Positions 1 through 9,615 of a stretch of 64,000 nt of DNA are shown here, piece by piece. Each line of letters opens with the position of its first letter. Within the stretch, counting starts at the first letter, position 1. The stretch comes from Pseudoalteromonas sp. P1-9 (GTDB taxonomy: Bacteria; Pseudomonadota; Gammaproteobacteria; Enterobacterales; Alteromonadaceae). Both the position numbers and the translations under genes were made by a program. The stretch lies in NCBI RefSeq assembly GCF_001399975.1, contig NZ_LKBD01000019.1, positions 1-64,000 of the forward strand. The letters are read 5' to 3'. Below the pieces are notes generated by a model. The model searched no databases, was not told where the DNA came from, and saw only the letters and a program-made list of their open reading frames with translations.

Positions 1-162
1 GACCACAAAGCTAAAAAAGAAGGCAAGTGTGGCGAAGGTAAATGCGGCGGCGACAAAAAAGCTAAAAAAGAAGGCAAGTGCGGCGAAGGCAAATGTGGCG
101 GCGACAAAAAAGCTAAAAAAGAAGGCAAGTGTGGCGAAGGCAAGTGCGGCGGCCACAAGTAA
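1..162 (+). CDS. hvfA: HvfA-type RiPP metallophore precursor, C-terminal part (5' end outside window)
   Basis: Only the last 53 codons are present, open from base 1 and ending at TAA 160-162. They consist of three near-identical 17-residue units of the type D-K-K-A-K-K-E-G-K-C-G-E-G-K-C-G-G, so six EGKCG motifs are visible, and the protein ends H-K. In the HvfA/BufA class of copper-linked peptides these cysteines are converted by a DUF692 (MNIO) enzyme to oxazolone/thioamide groups that bind copper. That enzyme and its DUF2063 partner follow directly, which supports the call. The N-terminal signal/leader region lies outside the window. The substrate metal is inferred from the family; nothing here shows it directly. 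Confidence 0.85.
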   Translation, partial: DHKAKKEGKCGEGKCGGDKKAKKEGKCGEGKCGGDKKAKKEGKCGEGKCGGHK

Positions 163-192
163 TTAGTTAACCCTATTTCAGGCTAACTAGTC

Positions 193-217
193 AAAAGGCC
201 AGCTTAGCTGGCCTTTT
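193..217 (+). terminator. Hairpin terminator/attenuator between hvfA and hvfB
   Basis: A perfect 11-bp stem (193-203 with 207-217) closes a TTA loop and ends in TTTT. It lies 31 bases after the hvfA stop and before the maturase. Partial termination here would give more precursor than enzyme, which is the usual arrangement in RiPP operons; that effect is inferred. Confidence 0.75.
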
Positions 218-251
218 AGTTAATTAAAGAATAAATATGTTTGGAGGGGCG

Positions 252-1088
252 GTGAATAAACACAATTTTGGAATGGTAGGGCTTGGTCTACGACGTGAAA
301 TGCTTGATCCATTAATCGAAGACTACCCAAAACAAATCGATTTTTTAGAAGTCGCGCCTGAAAATTGGTTGATCTTAGGTGGCGCATTAGGCAAAAAGTT
401 TAAGCAATTAACCGAACAACATAATTTTGTGTGCCACGGGTTATCTCTTTCAATCGGTTCACCCGAACCACTTGATATTGATTTTGTTAAAGACCTTAAA
501 GTGTTCTTTAAACAACATAATATTAAAGCCTACAGCGAACACTTAAGTTATTGCTCGGGTACAGGGCATATGTATGACTTAATGCCAATTCCATTTAGTG
601 AAGAAGCAGCTCGTTATGTCGCAGAGCGTATTCGCACAGTGCAAGATATTCTTGAAATGCCTATCGCGATGGAAAACGTATCGTATTACGCAGCGCCTGG
701 GCAGCAAATGTCTGAGTTAGATTTCACTAACTTGGTTTTAGAAGAGGCCAACTGTGAGCTATTACTCGATGTAAACAATATTTATGTTAATGCCGTTAAT
801 CATGGTTACAGTGCTAGCGAATTTTTAAAAGGGCTTCCTACCAAACGCATTAGCTACGGTCATATCGCCGGGCATTATAATGAAGCGGATGATTTAATTG
901 TTGATACCCATGGTGCCGATGTAATAGACCCTGTGTGGCAATTGTTACGTGAGGCGTATCAAATTCATGGTGTATTCCCGACCTTGCTCGAACGAGATTT
1001 TAATATTCCGGCGATGCCTGAATTATTAGGTGAAGTTGATACCATTGCCGCAATTCAGGCAGAGAACATTAAGCGAGAAACAGCTTAA
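252..1088 (+). CDS. hvfB: HvfB-type MNIO (DUF692) RiPP maturase
   Basis: DUF692-family TIM-barrel protein of 278 residues. MNIO enzymes use a mixed-valent iron centre and oxygen to convert precursor cysteines to oxazolone/thioamide groups. Family signatures are visible: HGLSLSIGSPEPLD, SEHLSY, MENVSYYA, LLLDVNNIYVNA, HIAGH, DTHG and LERDFNIP, which supply the His, Glu, Asp and Asn ligands of the iron site. The GTG at 252 is preferred because GGAGG (243-247) precedes it. An in-frame ATG at 237 would add five residues but has only a weak ribosome site. It follows the EGKCG-repeat precursor and overlaps hvfC by one base, so translation of the two enzymes is probably coupled. Confidence 0.85.
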   Translation: MNKHNFGMVGLGLRREMLDPLIEDYPKQIDFLEVAPENWLILGGALGKKFKQLTEQHNFVCHGLSLSIGSPEPLDIDFVKDLKVFFKQHNIKAYSEHLSYCSGTGHMYDLMPIPFSEEAARYVAERIRTVQDILEMPIAMENVSYYAAPGQQMSELDFTNLVLEEANCELLLDVNNIYVNAVNHGYSASEFLKGLPTKRISYGHIAGHYNEADDLIVDTHGADVIDPVWQLLREAYQIHGVFPTLLERDFNIPAMPELLGEVDTIAAIQAENIKRETA

Positions 1089-1822
1089 TGAGTTTTCAAG
1101 CTACCCAAAATGCTTTTATGCAGCATATTCGCGACCCTGAAAATCACCAGTTTCCTGATATCGAAGATCGCCGCTTAGCAATTTACCGAGAGCTTTTCTT
1201 TAATAATGTTGAAGGCTTTGTCAGTTCTGCGTTTCCAGTATTACAGTCGCTTTATAGCGAAGATGATTGGCTTGTTTTAGTGCGTAAATTTTTTAGCCAA
1301 CATGATTGTAAATCACCTTACTTTTTGCAAATTTCTGAAGAGTTTTTGGCGTTTATATCAAATGAATATACGCGTACAGTGGCCGATCCAGAATATATGC
1401 TGGAACTTGCGCACTATGAATGGGTTGAATTGGCACTTTCAATCGCAGATCAAGATCCGAATGAAAGGGCTATTTCCGATATTCAAACGCAGCCACTTTA
1501 TTTTTCATCGCTTGCGTGGCGCGTCAGTTATGCTTACCCGGTGCAATTCGCATCAAGCGAGAATTCTGAGCTATCAACACTTGAAGAAGGTAACCATTTG
1601 GTTATTTATCGCGACGGTGATGATGATATTCAGTTTGTCGCCATTAATGCGATAACTGCGCACTTAGTAAAGTTAATAGAGTCAACGCCAAGCATTAAAT
1701 TTAGTGCAGTACGCGATACAATGCAGCAAATGTTGCCCCAGTTTGATTCAGCAACATTAGAAACGGGTTTAATTACGACACTTAACGATTTAGCGCAAAA
1801 AGCGGTATTGGTCACAAAATAA
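1088..1822 (+). CDS. hvfC: HvfC-type RiPP maturation partner (DUF2063)
   Basis: A 244-residue protein of the DUF2063 family, annotated in many genomes as a putative DNA-binding protein but now seen as the partner or recognition subunit of the MNIO maturase. The N-terminal half shows the typical pattern RRLAIYRELFFNNVEGFVSSAFPVL, split here as RRLAIYREL then NNVEGFVSSAFPVL (about residues 28-52), followed by a helical region. ATG 1088-1090 overlaps the hvfB stop (TAATG), a strong sign of coupled translation. No membrane protein of the HvfD/DoxX type follows; a small membrane protein with its own regulatory site comes next. Confidence 0.8.
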   Translation: MSFQATQNAFMQHIRDPENHQFPDIEDRRLAIYRELFFNNVEGFVSSAFPVLQSLYSEDDWLVLVRKFFSQHDCKSPYFLQISEEFLAFISNEYTRTVADPEYMLELAHYEWVELALSIADQDPNERAISDIQTQPLYFSSLAWRVSYAYPVQFASSENSELSTLEEGNHLVIYRDGDDDIQFVAINAITAHLVKLIESTPSIKFSAVRDTMQQMLPQFDSATLETGLITTLNDLAQKAVLVTK

Positions 1823-1827
1823 CACTT

Positions 1828-1841
1828 TTGATCTAGATCAA
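1828..1841. promoter_or_regulatory. Perfect FNR/CRP-family palindrome (TTGAT-N4-ATCAA)
   Basis: The 14-mer TTGATCTAGATCAA matches the FNR/ANR/EtrA consensus exactly. Its left half also serves as a possible -35 (TTGATC, 1828-1833), with TTATAT 17 bp downstream at 1851-1856. If that is the promoter, FNR binding here would overlap the -35 and repress. If another start site is used it could activate. The site lies between hvfC and the small membrane protein at 1890. Confidence 0.7.
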
Positions 1842-1889
1842 CTTCTACTATTATATGCGGCGATTTTTCGTGCTTAAGATGTAGAGGTA

Positions 1890-2018
1890 ATGATGGCGCA
1901 CAAAGGTGATTTTAAAGACCCGTTCAATGCAAAATACTTTATTGGTTTCCTAGTTGTATTTGCAGGCATTGGTTGTTTAAATGCAATTCTAGGTTGGGCG
2001 ACGCTACTAAGCGCCTAA
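1890..2018 (+). CDS. Small single-pass membrane protein of 42 residues
   Basis: ATG ATG at 1890 follows GAGG (1884-1887) and reads 42 codons to TAA 2016-2018; the second ATG (1893) is an equally good start. The N-terminus is charged (HKGDFKDPFNAKY), followed by one hydrophobic helix from about FIGFLVVFAGIGCLNAILGW. The gene has its own FNR-type site upstream and a terminator 30 bases downstream, so it behaves as a monocistronic unit. I do not recognise a family. Its size and regulation recall small accessory subunits of respiratory membrane complexes, but that is only a suggestion. Confidence 0.6.
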   Translation: MMAHKGDFKDPFNAKYFIGFLVVFAGIGCLNAILGWATLLSA

Positions 2019-2048
2019 TACCATACCTTCCACATAATTTGTGATTTT

Positions 2049-2066
2049 AGGCCGATTTATCGGCCT
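2049..2066 (+). terminator. Rho-independent terminator after the small membrane protein
   Basis: Stem AGGCCGA/TCGGCCT (2049-2055, 2060-2066) with loop TTTA, followed by TTGTTGTTT. Confidence 0.75.
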
Positions 2067-2191
2067 TTGTTGTTTCTGCAATACCCTGTTGTGCAATAGA
2101 TAATCGAAAGGGCTCGATTAATTATGCGAAGCGGAGGTTTTTTGTTTCAAACTTTGTATAATGACCTGTAATTAAAATATTGGGGAAAACC

Positions 2192-2743
2192 ATGACTTTG
2201 TCAGTTTCAGACCTAGAACTAGTAAAAAACAGCATTGCGACTGTGCCAGATTATCCAAAACCAGGGATTATGTTCCGCGATATTACTAGCTTATTAGCTG
2301 AGCCTAAAGCGTTCCAAACCGTGCAAAAAGCACTGGTAGAAAAATACAAAAACCAAGAATTTGATGTAATTATTGGTACTGAATCTCGCGGCTTTATTTT
2401 TGGTGCACCGCTTGCACTAGAATTAGGCATTCCATTTGTCCCAGTGCGTAAGCCAGGCAAACTGCCACGCGAAACGGTATCGCAGTCGTATCAACTTGAA
2501 TACGGTGAAGATACCCTTGAAATTCATAAAGACGCGATTAAAGCGGGCGATAAAGTATTGCTAGTAGACGACTTATTAGCAACAGGCGGCACTATTGAAG
2601 CAACCGTTAAATTGGTTGAAAAACTCGGTGGTAACGCAACCGACGCAGCATTTGTTATTTCATTGCCAGAACTTGGCGGTGAAGCGCGCCTAGACGGCCT
2701 AGGTTTAAACATACTTAAATTAGTTGAGTTTGAAGGCGAGTAA
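2192..2743 (+). CDS. apt: Adenine phosphoribosyltransferase
   Basis: Cytosolic purine salvage enzyme that makes AMP and pyrophosphate from adenine and PRPP. The 183-residue length is normal for the family. The PRPP-binding loop is clear as [13 protein letters not shown] near residue 120, and the N-terminal segment has [15 protein letters not shown]. An in-frame TTG at 2180 could extend it by four codons, but ATG 2192 has GGGG (2182-2185) in front and gives the usual N-terminus. The stop is directly adjacent to the dnaX start (TAAATG), the apt-dnaX order usual in gammaproteobacteria. A TATAAT at 2157-2162 is a candidate -10. Confidence 0.95.
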   Translation: MTLSVSDLELVKNSIATVPDYPKPGIMFRDITSLLAEPKAFQTVQKALVEKYKNQEFDVIIGTESRGFIFGAPLALELGIPFVPVRKPGKLPRETVSQSYQLEYGEDTLEIHKDAIKAGDKVLLVDDLLATGGTIEATVKLVEKLGGNATDAAFVISLPELGGEARLDGLGLNILKLVEFEGE

Positions 2744-5062
<2,319 letters not shown>

Positions 5063-5107
5063 TTCTGTTGGTAGCCTAGCTGCCATGCATTAAAAGAGAG
5101 AAAAGTT

Positions 5108-5434
5108 ATGTTTAAAGGCGGAATGGGCAACATGATGAAGCAAGCGCAGCAAATGCAAGAGCGCATGCAAAAAGCCCAAGAAGAAATTAAAAATATGGAA
5201 GTAGTTGGCGAAGCAGGCGCAGGCCTTGTGAAAGTAACTATGCTAGGTAGCCACAATGTGCGTCGCATCGACATTGATGAGTCATTAATGGAAGACGACA
5301 AAGAAATGATTGAAGATCTAGTTGCAGCTGCAATCAACGATGCAGTACGTCGCGTAGAAGAAGGCTCAGCTGAAAAAATGGCTTCTGTGACTGGCGGTAT
5401 GCAAATGCCTCCTGGCTTCAAAATGCCGTTTTAA
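5108..5434 (+). CDS. ybaB: Nucleoid-associated protein YbaB/EbfC
   Basis: Small homodimeric DNA-binding protein (108 residues, normal length) with a Met/Gln-rich start ([18 protein letters not shown]) and the typical core [17 protein letters not shown] followed by RRIDID. It follows dnaX, as usual, but recR, the normal third gene, is absent downstream. The last codons and stop (GGCTTCAAAATGCCGTT, 5414-5430) are repeated at 10938-10954, so the present 3' end was probably supplied or restored by the inserted island. Confidence 0.95.
   Translation: MFKGGMGNMMKQAQQMQERMQKAQEEIKNMEVVGEAGAGLVKVTMLGSHNVRRIDIDESLMEDDKEMIEDLVAAAINDAVRRVEEGSAEKMASVTGGMQMPPGFKMPF
5414..5434 (+). repeat. Left boundary repeat of the island (putative attL) in the ybaB 3' end
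   Basis: The 17 bases GGCTTCAAAATGCCGTT, followed by T-TAA, match 10938-10954 (followed by C-TAA). The match ends at the ybaB stop codon. A direct repeat at the 3' end of a conserved gene on both sides of AT-rich foreign-looking DNA is the pattern left by site-specific integration. Confidence 0.75.
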
Positions 5435-5447
5435 GCCCTAACTGTAT

Positions 5448-5477
5448 GAAAAAGCCGACTTTTTGTCGGCTTTTTTA
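5448..5477 (+). terminator. Terminator after ybaB
   Basis: Stem AAAGCCGAC/GTCGGCTTT (5451-5459, 5465-5473) with a T5 loop and a following T run. It lies inside the island's left edge. The terminator at 10981-11008 would be the ancestral one if the right-hand repeat is the original gene end. Confidence 0.85.
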
Positions 5478-5500
5478 TTTCTGGAATGTAGGTGGAATAA

Positions 5501-5611
5501 TTACTCATGTGTTTGACCAAGCTTTTTAACTAATCCTTGAACATAATCAGGGGATTCATCTTTTATCCACTGATCTTCCCCTAAACAATTAGAAATTATG
5601 AAATATAAGAG
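5501..5611 (-). pseudogene. Possible C-terminal remnant of an unidentified gene
   Basis: On the minus strand a frame of 36 codons runs to TAA at 5503-5501 and reads like real protein (CLGEDQWIKDESPDYVQGL, then VKKLGQTHE). A TGA precedes it and no start codon or ribosome site is present. It could be the tail of an earlier cargo gene or mobility gene of the island. I do not recognise it, and chance coding-like sequence cannot be excluded. Confidence 0.25.
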
Positions 5612-5834
5612 TCAAGTGTTAATAAATTTAAGCAAGTATTCATGACTAGAAACCGTAATTTTGAGAAGGACCAACGAGTCTTGAATCAGATGGAATAGAT
5701 AAACTTCTTTACATACTCAATTTTGACAAGTTACAACAACTTACTATTTATTGTTATATAAAACCACAGTAAGATGGAGGAATAGCTTAATTATCAATAG
5801 CTAAGTGATTAGTTAACATTATTGGGGACAAGTT
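5612..5834 (+). promoter_or_regulatory. AT-rich leader of the Detocs-like operon
   Basis: There is no gene here. A consensus -35 TTGACA (5723-5728) is followed 16 bp later by the weaker TATTTA (5745-5750), and GGGGA (5824-5828) precedes the TTG start at 5835. The promoter is a candidate only. I see no operator or structured RNA that I can defend. Confidence 0.35.
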
Positions 5835-8800
5835 TTGAAAGGACTAAGAAGTTTTAAATATATCTCTATTATCAAGTTACTTGTCAATAATCATAATCCT
5901 CGAAAGCATGGGAGTGCTTATATTCTCAATAGATTAGAAGGATATATTAAGAGCCTTGATCGCTCTGAGCATATTCATTTAGTTGATGCTGCATTAAAAA
6001 ACCATATGGTTCTAAACTCATTGTGTCCACCAGAGGTTAAATCTAATACTTATTTGGACTCAATTAGGGAATATGAATTACCAACAAGCTTAATTTTGAG
6101 AGCGTTTTCAAAGTATTGCAAAACACATAAAAATGAAATTAATAAGTTCTACTCCATTAGACGAAAAGTCGAATGCTTTATAATAAACGGGGAATTTAAA
6201 GAAGCACTAAACCTACTGAATGAGGTCGAGGATTTATTTGGCAGAAACATTTGGTCGATTGATATGAAAATGAACATATTTGCCCGAAACCCAAATGAAG
6301 ATTTAGAGCTTTATAAAAGTCAGTTAGACAAAGAAGAAATCGCACATATTTCAACGCTTGTTCATAGAAAGTATGTATCAAACTCTTTAAAGCTTTTTTA
6401 TAGGCAAGTGCTTGGAAACTTGCTTTTAGAATATAGAAGCAATGGCGTGAACCGATATGCTGATTATTTGTCAATTCTTTTGTTGCCAGAATCTTATGAT
6501 GAACATATTAATATACAAGAATTGATTATTTTTTCTCAAAGATTATGCCCGATTGATAAATTACTATTAATTTATAAGTTAGGTGTAAAATCATTATCTT
6601 TAGAGCTTAAAGACGAAAAAATTACTAAAGAAATTGTTGATTTTGCAAAGGACATTGAAGGTTCTATAGAGTATAGCGGTTGGGCGCATATTCGAGACTT
6701 TTACGAAGAGAACTTAAATCCAAGGGTTTGTGAATCTACACAAAAAACTATTGCTAATTATTCTAATGGGGAATACAAACTAGCAAAAGACAGTTCCAAA
6801 GTTCTACTAGAATCACAGTTATTAGATTTGTCTATTTTGGACATTTATGTACGGTCAACAATTTATAGTGGGGATTATGAAGTATCTGAATCTAATGAAA
6901 TTGATGCGACTAAACTAAAAAACCTTCTTCTAGGTGCATTTGTCGAGTTTTACTCTTCGACAGACAACTTTGAATTGTTTTCAGATACTTTTGAAGAGAT
7001 ATTTTTTAAACACCTTAATTTTGATTTTATTTCTTCAATTAAGCCTATGTATTATGCGGCATATCAACACAAAAACGAAAAATCTTTAAAAAGGGCATGT
7101 ATTGAACTTTTTTGTAGCGAACATCAAATAACTCCCAAGTACCTAAACTATCTAAGAACAAATAAGTTTAATCTATCAAATCAACCTAATATTGATGTAA
7201 AGGACATATCTAAAAGTCGTAGATTAAGAGCAGAAATAGAAAATATAATTTTGTCCGAAGATATAAATGTACAAAAATTAAACTGTTTACTTGATCAACT
7301 TGAACAACAAGAAGATGTCTTGATGGCTGAGTTTTGGTTTTTATGGTTTAAAGCCAAAATCAAAACTGACCAGTTTCATATTGTTCTCCGCAAACTTTCT
7401 GGCATGTTGATACTTAATCAAAGTGTTCAACACCTATTTCCCCTACATGAACTAATTGAAGAACTGGAGAAAAATAGGGATCTTTATACCGATAGCCTGG
7501 ATGCAGTAATAGTTTATTATTTTTACTTCAGGTTACAGCACTTTGATTCCAAAGAACTAATGAGCGAGTTCTTTGAAGACTACTTAATGAGTAATAATGT
7601 TAACTTAGCAAGTGAGTTATGTTCTAACTGGAAAACTATAAATTTAAGACAAGAGTTTTTCCTCAAGGAAGTTTGTAACCCCGAAATAATGAGTATCTTA
7701 TTACATATTAACAGTAATGAAGAATTGTTGTTTGAACGCTTAAAAGTGTTACAGACTTTATTATATCTTAATCCTGAAAATGAAGAATTTGTATCGAATG
7801 AAGAGCTTAGAGTGTATGAGCAACTTTATATTGATATTTTAAGTTTAGAGCATTCCAGTAATAAACTTGATATTGATATTAATGGAATAAGAAAAGCTAA
7901 ATTTGATGAATATGAATCATATTATTCAATGTTGTCAGATTTCAAAAAAGAGGTCCCAAACGATCTGTTAGCGTTATTTGAGACGGATGAAAAATCTAAA
8001 ACAGAGAATGCTATTCTTCATTTTTATGGACGAACTTATGATTCTATACTAGATGATTTCATCTTTAATGAGGACTATGGGCTAGTAAGGTTTTTAAGTT
8101 CAGAGATAAGACATGGTTGGTTGCCAAATCAAATTAGAAGCGTCATCGAAAGCTTCAATTTAATAACTGAATTAGCTGAAGGTTCAAACTACGCTAAAAA
8201 TACTTTCTGGCGAAAAAAATATGAATTGACAGTAACGAACATACTATTGGATAAATTTGACGAAATATTTGCATGGTTTTCGAAGGAAGTAGATCTCCTA
8301 ATTCACAGAGCTAACACATGGCCTCAAGCTTCCCGTGAGCATGGTGATCAGAGTGTTGCTTTTAATGTAGCTTGGGACGTAAATACTCTCAAGGAATTTA
8401 AAGCGTTTACTAGTGAATCTAATAGTGCTGAACAGTTCTTTGAATTATGCACAGAGTTCATTTGGCAAAAATTGGAAAACGGCTTTAGGAAAATGAAAAT
8501 TCTTATAAATAGGGATCTTAAGCCAAGTTTTAATAATTTGTTTGATGAACTCAGTGATAAGTTTTCTTCTCTAGGTGTTGAGATGAATTATCTAAACAAT
8601 GAAATTCAAAATGCGAAAAATAAAACGATTGAAGAAATAGGTATTATTGAAGGTTGGTTCTGCAGACCTGAATATCGTAATTTAGGTAGTGTTAGGTTCG
8701 AAGATATTATTAAAGTAAGTATTTCTAATACAAAAGGGATTTATAAGCCAAGGGAACTACTTTTCCGATTGCAATCTAAGTGTTTCTTTATGGAAATCGA

Positions 8801-9185
8801 TCAGATTAATATGTTGCCACTAATTAGAGCATTTGTTACAGCATTTCAAAACTCAATTAAATATGGTGAAAGAGCTAACAATAGCGATATAAGCCTAGAC
8901 TTTGTAGAGGATCAAAAGTCTTGTACATTGAAAATTAAAAATAGAATTTCGAAAGATACACGTCAGAAAGTAATCGATAAAAATGTAATTGATCGAGTGA
9001 ATCGCTATGACAAAAAAAATGAAAAAGAGTTACTAACCACAGAGGGAGGTACAGGCTTATATAAGATCTTTAGATTTGTTAAAGATGCTTATACTGACGC
9101 GAGCTTCAAGGTTGAACTACATGAAGATGAGTTTATTCAGTTGATTATACTAAATAAGGAACATTATGAAGTTGTTGATAGTTGA
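5835..9185 (+). CDS. dtcA: Detocs-like sensor histidine kinase (DtcA) with helical-repeat sensor region
   Basis: A 1116-residue cytosolic protein without membrane segments. Roughly residues 1-720 are Leu/Glu/Lys-rich helical-repeat sequence, likely TPR-like, which would sense infection. A phosphoacceptor-type segment SSEIRHGWLPNQIRSVIE follows with H760. The C-terminus is a GHKL ATPase: N-box RAFVTAFQNSIKYG with N1006, LKIKNRIS, and the glycine box GGTGL (1071-1075). The start is TTG 5835 with GGGGA in front. The next gene, a lone receiver, starts 20 bases before this stop. This kinase, receiver, receiver-effector order is that of the Detocs antiphage system. The stimulus is unknown, and distant relatives outside defence cannot be excluded. 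Confidence 0.7.
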   Translation: MKGLRSFKYISIIKLLVNNHNPRKHGSAYILNRLEGYIKSLDRSEHIHLVDAALKNHMVLNSLCPPEVKSNTYLDSIREYELPTSLILRAFSKYCKTHKNEINKFYSIRRKVECFIINGEFKEALNLLNEVEDLFGRNIWSIDMKMNIFARNPNEDLELYKSQLDKEEIAHISTLVHRKYVSNSLKLFYRQVLGNLLLEYRSNGVNRYADYLSILLLPESYDEHINIQELIIFSQRLCPIDKLLLIYKLGVKSLSLELKDEKITKEIVDFAKDIEGSIEYSGWAHIRDFYEENLNPRVCESTQKTIANYSNGEYKLAKDSSKVLLESQLLDLSILDIYVRSTIYSGDYEVSESNEIDATKLKNLLLGAFVEFYSSTDNFELFSDTFEEIFFKHLNFDFISSIKPMYYAAYQHKNEKSLKRACIELFCSEHQITPKYLNYLRTNKFNLSNQPNIDVKDISKSRRLRAEIENIILSEDINVQKLNCLLDQLEQQEDVLMAEFWFLWFKAKIKTDQFHIVLRKLSGMLILNQSVQHLFPLHELIEELEKNRDLYTDSLDAVIVYYFYFRLQHFDSKELMSEFFEDYLMSNNVNLASELCSNWKTINLRQEFFLKEVCNPEIMSILLHINSNEELLFERLKVLQTLLYLNPENEEFVSNEELRVYEQLYIDILSLEHSSNKLDIDINGIRKAKFDEYESYYSMLSDFKKEVPNDLLALFETDEKSKTENAILHFYGRTYDSILDDFIFNEDYGLVRFLSSEIRHGWLPNQIRSVIESFNLITELAEGSNYAKNTFWRKKYELTVTNILLDKFDEIFAWFSKEVDLLIHRANTWPQASREHGDQSVAFNVAWDVNTLKEFKAFTSESNSAEQFFELCTEFIWQKLENGFRKMKILINRDLKPSFNNLFDELSDKFSSLGVEMNYLNNEIQNAKNKTIEEIGIIEGWFCRPEYRNLGSVRFEDIIKVSISNTKGIYKPRELLFRLQSKCFFMEIDQINMLPLIRAFVTAFQNSIKYGERANNSDISLDFVEDQKSCTLKIKNRISKDTRQKVIDKNVIDRVNRYDKKNEKELLTTEGGTGLYKIFRFVKDAYTDASFKVELHEDEFIQLIILNKEHYEVVDS

Positions 9186-9615
9186 AGATGGGCAATACAA
9201 AAGCGAAAGAGTTGTTGAGTATATTGAAACGACATTCGACAGTTTTGAAATATCTATAGCTTGTTCTTATTCGACAGGTGTTAAGTTTATAGTTGAAGAA
9301 CGTCCTGAGATTGTAATCCTCGATATGAGTTTACCTACATTTGACGAAGTAAATGGTCAAGGTGGTGGGGATAAAAGAATGTATGGTGGTTTGGATATAG
9401 CTCGCCAAATTCAAAGAAGAAAGATTAATAGCTCCTTCTTATTTTTGACTCAACACGAATCATTTACAGAAAACCCTAAGCTTGGAAAACGTTCAGATAT
9501 AGACCGCATGGCTAAAGAAACTTATGCAGAGCTTTATTTAGGGTACATATATTACGAACATAACGGTTTTAAATGGAAAGACGAGCTAAAGGATATCTTA
9601 AGTAGTTATGCATAA
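9166..9615 (+). CDS. dtcB: Stand-alone receiver protein (DtcB-like)
   Basis: A 149-residue single-domain response regulator with no output domain. Acidic pocket E7-D8, phosphoacceptor D53 in ILDMSLP, and a Thr in FLFLTQHE are visible. The usual beta-5 Lys-Pro is not evident; LGYIYYEH occupies the region. In Detocs the lone receiver is thought to drain phosphate from the kinase and prevent accidental effector firing, so a buffering role is inferred here. It overlaps dtcA by 20 bases and the effector gene by 8, so all three are translationally coupled. Confidence 0.7.
   Translation: MKLLIVEDGQYKSERVVEYIETTFDSFEISIACSYSTGVKFIVEERPEIVILDMSLPTFDEVNGQGGGDKRMYGGLDIARQIQRRKINSSFLFLTQHESFTENPKLGKRSDIDRMAKETYAELYLGYIYYEHNGFKWKDELKDILSSYA

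Noticed and set aside
1-162. Repeated 51-base units at the window start as a CRISPR array
   Set aside because: The repeats are contiguous and in frame, with no spacers; they encode EGKCG peptide units next to an MNIO gene.
2101-2120. TAATCGA/TCGATTA hairpin upstream of apt as a regulatory element
   Set aside because: Only seven pairs, AT-rich, with no known apt regulator that uses it.
5835-9185. Eukaryote-like HSP90 or topoisomerase from the GHKL fold
   Set aside because: The His-containing segment before the ATPase and the two receiver genes downstream point to a histidine kinase.
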